DNA from: an uncultured Clostridia bacterium
GTDB taxonomy: Bacteria > Bacillota > Clostridia > Christensenellales > Borkfalkiaceae
Direction of reading: 5' to 3'
Assembly: GCA_946540675.1 (NCBI GenBank)
Contig: CAMNIW010000041.1
Span: 1-9,245 of the forward strand
Length of the DNA stretch: 9,245 nt
Each line of letters starts with the position of its first letter. Positions within the stretch are counted from its first letter, which is position 1. The notes under the pieces were generated by a model. It searched no databases. It was not told where the DNA came from and was given only the letters and a program-made list of their open reading frames with translations. Shown one piece after another: positions 1 to 4,346 of the stretch. A program made the translations under genes and the position numbers.

Positions 1-37
1 CGCTTAATACCTTTTTTATAACCTTGCTCTGCTTCAT
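1..37 (-). CDS. N-terminal start of an unidentified leftward gene (partial)
   Basis: Only the first twelve codons are inside the window. They read MKQSKVIKKVLS on the minus strand, and the gene runs off the left edge. The start is supported by a strong Shine-Dalgarno sequence, AAGGAG, seven bases before the ATG (plus-strand bases about 43-50). The lysine-rich opening could be the start of a signal peptide or a basic cytoplasmic N-terminus, and it is too short to name. No convincing promoter is visible just upstream. The repeat cluster at 60-560 forms its upstream region. Confidence 0.6.
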   Translation of the reverse strand, partial: MKQSKVIKKVLS

Positions 38-110
38 ACCGTTTCTCCTTTTTTTTATTTATTTCCCCACCGCTATATAACCGTTGTCATTTAACGCGGG
101 TCGTTTGTCT

Positions 111-229
111 ATTGTCATTATGAGCCTGCATAGCAGGCGTGATAATCTACTACGGTCTATTGTCGGTTCTATGTCGCTACTATAATCAGAGATTGCCACG
201 TCAGACTTCGTCTTCCTCGCAATGACGGT
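111..229. repeat. MITE-like palindromic repeat element, copy 1
   Basis: This is a non-coding element of about 119 bp. It opens with ATTGTCATT (111-119) and ends with the complementary AATGAC (221-226), so it has short terminal inverted repeats. Inside the left end is a small hairpin, CCTGC-ATA-GCAGG (125-137). Inside the right end is the phrase AGATTGCCACG...CCTCGCAATGAC. The same layout recurs at 333-460. It has no open reading frame of its own, and the family resembles short dispersed intergenic repeats common in Clostridia genomes (recognition from memory). The outer three bases of its right terminus do not match those of copy 2. Confidence 0.6.
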
Positions 230-332
230 TAGTTGTTGCGGACATTGATTGCCATACCCCGCAAGCGGGGTCCCTGTCAAAAATATTCGCCTTGCGGCGG
301 ACATTGACAGAATGACGAAAAAAAATATTTTT

Positions 333-460
333 ATTGTCATTCAGAGCGAAGCGAAGAATCTCATCGGGATTGAGTACAGTAAACGCTTGAAATATAGCGA
401 CGTAAAGCATTTACACGCTGAGATTGCCACGCACGGTTTCACCGCGCTCGCAATGACAAT
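333..460. repeat. MITE-like palindromic repeat element, copy 2
   Basis: This 128-bp element has perfect 9-bp terminal inverted repeats, ATTGTCATT (333-341) and AATGACAAT (452-460). Inside these, GAGC and AATCTCA on the left face TGAGATT and GCTC on the right, so the two ends could fold into a long, interrupted stem. The left arm reads GAGCGAAGCGAAGAATCTCA and the right arm has TGAGATTGCCACG. The middle (about 375-415) is unlike copy 1. There is no coding capacity, so any movement would need a transposase supplied elsewhere. Copies with a diverged core but conserved ends suggest an old family. Confidence 0.65.
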
Positions 461-557
461 GAAACAAACCGCTTCGCGAACATTGACGCAATGACAGGTA
501 AAAACATTGGTGCAATGACAATGAAACAAACCGCTTCGCGGACGTCGGCGCAATTAC
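450..557. repeat. Degenerate 62-bp tandem duplication at the right end of element 2
   Basis: Bases 450-478 are repeated exactly at 512-540 (29 bases, starting GCAATGACAATG and ending CGCTTCGCG), with a period of 62. The sequence after each copy is related but diverged: AACATTGACGCAATGAC against GACGTCGGCGCAATTAC. Further relatives of this tail occur near 236-247 and 292-316. The duplication includes the right terminus of element 2, so it probably arose from that element by slippage or unequal exchange. It encodes nothing recognisable. Confidence 0.6.
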
Positions 558-560
558 GGG

Positions 561-747
561 GAGAATTTATTTTTATTATCCCGATATCCATAATATTTTT
601 TTAGATTATACCATACCGAAAAATATGCTGTCAATAGGCGGAAAATAAATCATAATATTTATTTTGTTTATACCTGATATAAGTTGTGATTATATCGCCA
701 AACAAAAAATATGCGACAAATTATTCGACTTACGACGCTTTAATCGG
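561..747. other. AT-rich gene-free spacer upstream of the SRP RNA
   Basis: Apart from the repeats listed separately, I see no gene between base 38 and the SRP RNA. The 561-747 portion is strongly AT-rich. It contains a perfect 9-bp A/T-only inverted repeat (642-650 and 657-665) around a 6-base centre. Short open frames here have no ribosome binding site or recognisable protein, and the longest one runs into the SRP RNA. The stretch probably serves as an upstream promoter region. Confidence 0.5.
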
Positions 748-776
748 TTGCAAAATTTTTCGTCCTGTTGTAAAAT
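748..776 (+). promoter_or_regulatory. Promoter of the SRP RNA
   Basis: TTGCAA at 748-753 and TAAAAT at 771-776 are separated by exactly 17 bases. This matches a vegetative sigma-70/SigA promoter closely. The predicted start, about seven bases after the -10 box, falls at 783-784. That is the first base of the CTGTGC segment that closes the terminal helix of the RNA. Confidence 0.75.
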
Positions 777-782
777 ATATGT

Positions 783-1048
783 GCTGTGCTAGGTGGGGAG
801 TTAGCGGTGCCCTGTACTTGCAATCCGCTATAGCAAGGCTGAACGATTCCCTCGGCTCGCCGTATGGTTGGCTGCGTGCGATAAGGCGTGTTGATAACAA
901 GGTCTTATGCAACGGGCAGCCGCGAACCGTGTCAGGATAGGAATATAGCAGCACTAAACGGTGTCGTCCGTGTGCCATAAGGTTGCTTTGCGGGAGCGAC
1001 CTGTCGCATTAACGCTTCGGTACGACTTGTCAAAGGAATATGCACAGT
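783..1048 (+). ncRNA. ffs: Signal recognition particle RNA, large Bacillus type
   Basis: This is the RNA of the signal recognition particle, which binds Ffh (SRP54) and targets nascent membrane and secreted proteins to the translocon. The 5' Alu domain, GTGCTAGGTGGGGAG then TAGCGGTGCCCTGTAC and TGCAATCCGCT, nearly matches what I recall of Bacillus subtilis scRNA. The conserved Ffh-binding domain is at 931-952: GTCAGG, a GGAA tetraloop (940-943) and AGCAGC. The 3' part contains GTGCCATAAGGTTGCTTTGCGG and TAACGCTTCGGTA, also typical of the long form. The ends pair, CTGTGC (784-789) with GCACAG (1042-1047). The length of about 265 nt fits the large Alu-containing class of Bacilli and Clostridia. 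The tetraloop stem is ATA/TAT instead of the usual G/C-rich one. A consensus promoter and an intrinsic terminator flank it, so it is its own transcription unit. Confidence 0.95.
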
Positions 1049-1061
1049 TTTTCGAAAAACC

Positions 1062-1089
1062 GCGGTCGGACAGTTCCGACCGCATTTTT
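1062..1089 (+). terminator. Intrinsic terminator of the SRP RNA
   Basis: A perfect 9-bp stem, GCGGTCGGA (1062-1070) with TCCGACCGC (1075-1083), has a CAGT loop and is followed by ATTTTTA. It begins about 15 bases after the mature 3' end. The same stem core recurs in the terminator after trpS. Confidence 0.85.
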
Positions 1090-1103
1090 ATTCGGGGCTT
1101 CGA

Positions 1104-1132
1104 TTGACAAATCCCGCGAATAATACTATACT
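1104..1132 (+). promoter_or_regulatory. Consensus promoter directly abutting the ylmE start codon
   Basis: A perfect -35 box, TTGACA (1104-1109), and TATACT (1127-1132) are separated by 17 bases. Only six bases lie between the -10 box and the ATG at 1139. The expected transcription start, about seven bases after the -10 box, therefore coincides with the A of the start codon. This promoter should drive ylmE-sepF-trpS as one operon with a leaderless first gene. Confidence 0.85.
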
Positions 1133-1138
1133 TTATCT

Positions 1139-1795
1139 ATGCTGCAAGACAATCTTAAAAGGATATTCGACGAGATAGCAAACGGCAACAATCTCGGAGA
1201 AAAAACAGAACTCGTCGGGGCGACTAAATTCGTCGATATAGACCGCGTAAACCAAGCGATCTCGGCGGGGCTTTCTCACGTCGGGGAAAACAGGGCGCAG
1301 GAATTCCGCGACAAGTATCCCCTGTATCTTCCCGCGACAAAACACTTTATCGGGACGATTCAGCAAAACAAACTCAAATACATAGTCGGCAAAGCCGATA
1401 TAATAGATTCGGTTTCTTCCGAAGACGTGCTTTTGTCGATATCTTCCGCGGCGCAAAAACTCGGAACGCGGCAAAAAATAATGATAGAGATAAACGCCGG
1501 CGAAGAAGCGAGCAAGAGCGGAGCGACTTTTTATACGGCGAACGAACTTTTCGCAAGAACTTTCGACCTTCCGTCCGTGCAGGTCGTCGGGATAATGGGA
1601 ATGCTTCCCGAAACGGACGACGAAAAAGCGCTTGCGCGTCTTACGGCAAAACTCCGCGATTTTTACGAAAACGCAAAGAAAAAAGAAGACGGTATAAAAT
1701 ATTTGTCCGTCGGTATGTCTTCCGACTATAAAATCGCGATAAAAAACGGAAGCAATATGATACGGCTCGGCACCGCGATATTCGGGCCGAGATAA
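1139..1795 (+). CDS. ylmE: YggS/YlmE-family pyridoxal phosphate-binding protein
   Basis: This 218-residue cytoplasmic protein belongs to the YggS/PROSC/YlmE family, single-domain TIM-barrel proteins that bind pyridoxal 5'-phosphate and help maintain B6 homeostasis. Family members have no firmly established enzyme reaction. The expected PLP-lysine motif is seen as LVGATK with K30. Further family motifs follow in order: HVGENRAQEF, HFIGTIQQNKLKYIV, IEINAGEEASKSG, VGIMGMLPE, and the C-terminal LSVGMSSDYKIAI with MIRLGTAIFG. The length is slightly short of the usual 225-235. The ATG at 1139 gives the normal N-terminus (MLQDNLKRIFDEI), yet no Shine-Dalgarno site precedes it and the promoter's -10 box is six bases away, so translation is probably leaderless. 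It is followed by sepF after ten bases. The ylmE-sepF neighbourhood is classical in Bacillota and supports the call. Confidence 0.93.
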   Translation: MLQDNLKRIFDEIANGNNLGEKTELVGATKFVDIDRVNQAISAGLSHVGENRAQEFRDKYPLYLPATKHFIGTIQQNKLKYIVGKADIIDSVSSEDVLLSISSAAQKLGTRQKIMIEINAGEEASKSGATFYTANELFARTFDLPSVQVVGIMGMLPETDDEKALARLTAKLRDFYENAKKKEDGIKYLSVGMSSDYKIAIKNGSNMIRLGTAIFGPR

Positions 1796-1805
1796 CGGGG
1801 GGAGT

Positions 1806-2132
1806 ATGGGATTATTTGATTTTTTGACCAAAAAAAAGACTAAGGAACGGCCTGCCGAAGAAAGGGCGGAAGAGCGGCAGCCCGAACGCGCGGTAAACCC
1901 GGGAAATATCCGAAAGTTTACCCCTAACTCCTTTGAAGACGTTCAAAACATAATAGATTATCTCTGCTCGGGGCGTCCGGCGATAGTGGTATTGTCGCAC
2001 GTAAGGGAAAACACCGCACAAAGGGTGATAGACCTGCTTACGGGCGCGACGTACGCGATAAACGGAAACCTGAGCGAAGTGGAAAAGGATATTTACATTT
2101 TCACGCCCGACGGCGTAAGGATAGGACAATAA
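1806..2132 (+). CDS. sepF: Cell division protein SepF
   Basis: SepF is a membrane-associated protein that polymerises into rings, binds the C-terminal tail of FtsZ and anchors the Z-ring. In this 108-residue copy the N-terminus, MGLFDFLTKKK, is the usual amphipathic membrane-binding helix. A short charged linker rich in Glu, Arg and Pro covers roughly residues 12-35. The conserved SepF core runs from about residue 40 to the end and contains FEDVQNIIDYLCSGRPAIVV, then VIDLLTGATYAING and IYIFTPDGVRIG. It is shorter than the typical 130-160 residues, mainly because the linker is short. The start is fixed by the family N-terminus. The Shine-Dalgarno-like run GGGGGGAG ends only one base before the ATG, which is unusually close. 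It lies between ylmE and trpS in an operon, and the trpS start codon is two bases after its stop. Confidence 0.93.
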   Translation: MGLFDFLTKKKTKERPAEERAEERQPERAVNPGNIRKFTPNSFEDVQNIIDYLCSGRPAIVVLSHVRENTAQRVIDLLTGATYAINGNLSEVEKDIYIFTPDGVRIGQ

Positions 2133-2133
2133 T

Positions 2134-3135
2134 ATGGAAGAAAAGAAAACTTTGTTCTCGGCGGTACAGCCGAGCGGCGTTATGACTCTCGGCAACTATC
2201 TCGGCGCGATAAAGAACTGGAAGTCGATGATAGACGACTACGACTGCATTTACTCCATCGCAGACCTGCACACGCTTACCGTAAAACAGGTCCCCGCGGA
2301 TCTCCGCGCGCACACTTACGAACTCGCCGCACTCTACATAGCCTGCGGACTCGATCCCGAAAAATGCGTATTGTTCGTTCAGTCGCACGTGCCCGCGCAC
2401 GCCGAACTCACCTGGATACTCAACACTATGACCTATCCCGGAGAACTTCAACGTATGACGCAGTTCAAGGACAAAAGCCTTAAACACGCCGACAACGTGA
2501 ATATGGGACTTATGGACTATCCCGTACTTATGGCGGCGGACATACTTCTATACAACACCGAAGTCGTACCCGTCGGCATAGACCAGAAACAGCATCTCGA
2601 AATAGCGCGCGACCTTGCCGTACGCTTCAACAACCGCTACTCCGAAACTTTCAAAGTGCCCGAACCTTATATCGGCAAAGTCGGAGCAAAGATAATGAGC
2701 CTGCAAGACCCGACGAAGAAAATGAGCAAGTCGGACGAAAACGCAAACGCATTTATCTCGCTCGACGACGACCGCGACGCGATAATAAGAAAGTTCAGAA
2801 GAGCCGTGACCGACAGCGACGGAAGAATAATCGCCGCGGAAGATAAACCGGGGATAACCAACCTGCTCTCGATATACGGCGCGGTTACGGGAAAGACGAT
2901 AGCCGAAGCCGAAAAGGAATTCGAAGGCAAAGGCTACGGCGACTTCAAGAGCGCGGTGGGAGAGACTGTCGCAGACCTTATCGGACCCATACGCGAAGAA
3001 AAAGACAGGATACTGAAAGACAAGGAGTTTTTGGACGGAGTGTTCCGCTCCGGCGCCGAAAAAGCCGAACGGATAGCGAATAAAACTCTTGCTAAAGTAT
3101 ACAGGAAAGTCGGACTTGTACAAAGGATGAGATAA
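2134..3135 (+). CDS. trpS: Tryptophanyl-tRNA synthetase
   Basis: This class I aminoacyl-tRNA synthetase charges tRNA-Trp with tryptophan using ATP. The 333-residue length is normal for the bacterial enzyme. The Rossmann fold opens with SAVQPSGVMTLGNYLGA, where TLGN (residues 18-21) is the HIGH-equivalent signature. The form with Thr in place of His is also known in Bacillus-type TrpRS. A KMSKS loop, KKMSKSDEN, is intact at about residues 195-203. VPVGIDQKQHLEIARDLA and the dimer-region phrase MTYPGELQRMTQFKDKS are also characteristic. The ATG is two bases after the sepF stop, and AGGA inside the sepF 3' end (2123-2126) is a well-spaced ribosome binding site, so the pair is translationally linked. 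No T-box leader is visible; expression should follow the ylmE promoter. A strong terminator follows. Confidence 0.97.
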   Translation: MEEKKTLFSAVQPSGVMTLGNYLGAIKNWKSMIDDYDCIYSIADLHTLTVKQVPADLRAHTYELAALYIACGLDPEKCVLFVQSHVPAHAELTWILNTMTYPGELQRMTQFKDKSLKHADNVNMGLMDYPVLMAADILLYNTEVVPVGIDQKQHLEIARDLAVRFNNRYSETFKVPEPYIGKVGAKIMSLQDPTKKMSKSDENANAFISLDDDRDAIIRKFRRAVTDSDGRIIAAEDKPGITNLLSIYGAVTGKTIAEAEKEFEGKGYGDFKSAVGETVADLIGPIREEKDRILKDKEFLDGVFRSGAEKAERIANKTLAKVYRKVGLVQRMR

Positions 3136-3144
3136 AATAAATTG

Positions 3145-3175
3145 CCGCGGTCGGAAGTTTTCCGACCGCGGTTTT
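3145..3175. terminator. Bidirectional intrinsic terminator between trpS and the veg-like gene
   Basis: An 11-bp perfect stem pairs CCGCGGTCGGA (3145-3155) with TCCGACCGCGG (3161-3171) around a 5-base loop. TTTTATAT follows on the plus strand. On the minus strand the hairpin is followed by CAATTTATTTT. It lies between the stops of two convergent genes, nine bases after trpS and two bases after the veg-like stop codon, so it can serve both. Confidence 0.85.
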
Positions 3176-3410
3176 ATATGGTCTTTATTATGACGCTTTT
3201 GCACATCACTTCGGAATACGAAAAACTCGTCTTTGCGAGAGTTTCGCCGTAAGGCTCCACGGTAAAGAGCGCGGGATATACGTTGGTGATCTTCGCCTTA
3301 TAAGAGACATACTTGTTGCGTCCGAGATTTACCTTTACGGCAACGTCTTTGTTAAGGCTGTTTCTTATAGCGTTTTTTATGCGGTTGATGTCGCCGGAAG
3401 TCTTTATCAT
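3174..3410 (-). CDS. veg: Veg-family protein
   Basis: This small protein of 78 residues matches the Veg family (formerly DUF1021), SH3-like small proteins of Bacillota. B. subtilis Veg has been linked to biofilm gene expression, but its biochemical role is not settled. The N-terminus MIKTSGDINRIKNAIRNSL aligns with the Veg start. The core has VKVNLGRNKYVSYKAKITN, then YPALFTVE and the signature FSYSEVM near residue 65, where family members have VSYSYADVL. The frame is open for 21 codons upstream, but that extension is arginine-rich, covers the preceding terminator and matches nothing, so the ATG at 3410 is preferred. No correctly spaced Shine-Dalgarno site is present (AAAAGGG is 14 bases away). 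AATAAT seven bases before the ATG could be a -10 box, again suggesting a leaderless start, but the -35 region is poor. It converges on trpS. Confidence 0.85.
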   Translation of the reverse strand: MIKTSGDINRIKNAIRNSLNKDVAVKVNLGRNKYVSYKAKITNVYPALFTVEPYGETLAKTSFSYSEVMCKSVIIKTI

Positions 3411-3435
3411 ACGGCAAATTATTGCCCTTTTGACG

Positions 3436-3470
3436 AAAAATAAACGCCGACGGCAAAATCGCCGTCGGCG
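3436..3470 (-). terminator. Intrinsic terminator of the acidic zinc-knuckle gene
   Basis: Plus-strand CGCCGACGGC (3445-3454) and GCCGTCGGCG (3461-3470) form a perfect 10-bp stem with a 6-base loop. On the minus strand it begins six bases after the stop codon of the upstream gene and is followed by TTTATTTTT. It separates that gene from the veg-like gene, which must then use its own promoter or read-through. Confidence 0.8.
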
Positions 3471-3475
3471 CAACG

Positions 3476-4009
3476 TTAAAAGTCGTCTTCGTCGTCCTTT
3501 TCTTCTTCGTCGTCTTCGTCTTCTTCGTCGTCGACGTCTTCGCCGTCGTACTCTTCAAAGTCGAAGTCGTCTTCGTCGTCGCGGACTTCGTCGTCGTAAT
3601 AATTCTCTTCTTCCTCTTCTTCGTCTTCGAAAAATTCTTTGGCTTCGTCTTCTTCGAGTTGAGAGAGAAGTATGTCTTCTTCTTCGTTGCCCTTGTTGCT
3701 TATGGCTTCCTTCTCGTCTTCGTCGAGATAGTTTCTCCACTCTTCGTCGTTATCCGGATCGTCGGTGTCGGGCTCCACGTCGGACTTGTCGGATCTCTCT
3801 TCCCTGCACTCGTCGCACATTTCGGCGTCGGCGTCCATAAAGTTTCGCTTGCATATCGGGCAAAGCACCTGATCGCCGTCGTCGTCGCCGTCGAACACGG
3901 CAAACTTTATCTGCGGACCGATTTTCAGTTCGGCCTTGCAGACGTCGCAATACTTCTCCCCTTCAAGCATATAATTGAGATCGCATCTCGGACATTTTAC
4001 GTATCCCAT
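3476..4009 (-). CDS. Small protein with two zinc knuckles and a long acidic tail, function unknown
   Basis: I do not recognise this 177-residue protein as a named family. The first part holds four CxxC pairs: C6/C9 with C21/C24, and C50/C53 with C65/C68. Each set has the spacing of a zinc ribbon (CPRC...CDVC and CPIC...CDEC). From about residue 69 to the end it is an almost pure Asp/Glu tail (64 of 109 residues acidic) with scattered aromatic residues, probably disordered. No signal peptide or membrane segment is seen. A nucleic-acid- or RNA-polymerase-associated role, or binding to a basic partner, is conceivable, since acidic tails occur for example in the RNA polymerase delta subunit, but that is inference. 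The ATG at 4009 is chosen because AAGGAG lies seven bases upstream. The in-frame ATG at 4030 lies at the -10 box. The tail is coded by GAC/GAA-rich trinucleotide runs prone to slippage. Confidence 0.8.
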   Translation of the reverse strand: MGYVKCPRCDLNYMLEGEKYCDVCKAELKIGPQIKFAVFDGDDDGDQVLCPICKRNFMDADAEMCDECREERSDKSDVEPDTDDPDNDEEWRNYLDEDEKEAISNKGNEEEDILLSQLEEDEAKEFFEDEEEEEENYYDDEVRDDEDDFDFEEYDGEDVDDEEDEDDEEEKDDEDDF

Positions 4010-4028
4010 ACATTTTCTCCTTGCCGTC

Positions 4029-4089
4029 ATTATATACTATGTAAACGGCGCGTCGGGAGTACTATCACCTTGCGGACGCTTCTCCCGAC
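4029..4089 (-). promoter_or_regulatory. Promoter region of the acidic zinc-knuckle gene with an overlapping inverted repeat
   Basis: On the minus strand TATAAT (plus bases 4029-4034) is a perfect -10 box. Its predicted start lies just before the AAGGAG site, giving a leader of about 12-13 nt. No consensus -35 box is present at the expected position (4052-4057). Instead that position is one arm of an 8-bp inverted repeat, GTCGGGAG (4052-4059) and CTCCCGAC (4082-4089), separated by 22 bases. The placement suggests a protein-binding site or an activator-dependent promoter, which is inference. Confidence 0.5.
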
Positions 4090-4300
4090 CTTTCAATCGC
4101 GCATTTATTATATGCATTATAGCGGGATTTGTAAACTGTTTATCGGCTGTTTTTTGCCGATTTTCAAAATTTTTTTATTTTCCGATCTCCGACTTGCCGA
4201 AACAAGGACAAAAAACCGCCTTCGTTTGCAGGTTTTTATCCTTCCGACGCTTCGTAAAACACCGAAAAATCATTTTTTTCGGAGTTTACACACAAAAAAG
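4090..4300. other. Divergent intergenic spacer with weak hairpins
   Basis: No gene is supported between the leftward zinc-knuckle gene and the rightward GGDEF gene. The spacer is AT-rich. It contains two small hairpins: ATCGGC/GCCGAT (4142-4147 and 4156-4161), followed by TTTTC, and CCGAAAAA/TTTTTCGG (4262-4269 and 4275-4282). Either could be a weak terminator or part of a small transcript, but no promoter-terminator pair convincingly defines an RNA gene. Open frames crossing it have no ribosome binding site and no recognisable protein. Confidence 0.4.
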
Positions 4301-4329
4301 TTGATTTATGACGATTTAAGTAATATAAT
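4301..4329 (+). promoter_or_regulatory. Promoter of the GGDEF gene
   Basis: TTGATT (4301-4306) and a perfect TATAAT (4324-4329) are spaced by 17 bases. The predicted start near 4336 leaves a leader of about 11 nt before the ATG at 4347. That leader is A/T-rich and has no Shine-Dalgarno sequence. Confidence 0.7.
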
Positions 4330-4346
4330 ATTTTCATTATTATACT

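Noticed and set aside
59..553. Several short open frames on both strands within the repeat cluster
   Set aside because: They arise from translation of the palindromic repeat elements and show no start signals or protein-like conservation.
686..940. Open reading frame of 84 codons on the plus strand
   Set aside because: It overlaps the promoter and most of the SRP RNA, has no ribosome binding site, and the overlapping RNA is unmistakable.
2134..3135. Loss of the HIGH motif in trpS (TLGN instead of HxGN)
   Set aside because: A Thr at this position is known in Bacillus-type tryptophanyl-tRNA synthetases, so it is not a defect.
4090..4300. Small RNA gene in the divergent spacer
   Set aside because: Two weak hairpins are present, but no promoter with a matching terminator defines a transcript, so it is noted only as a spacer.
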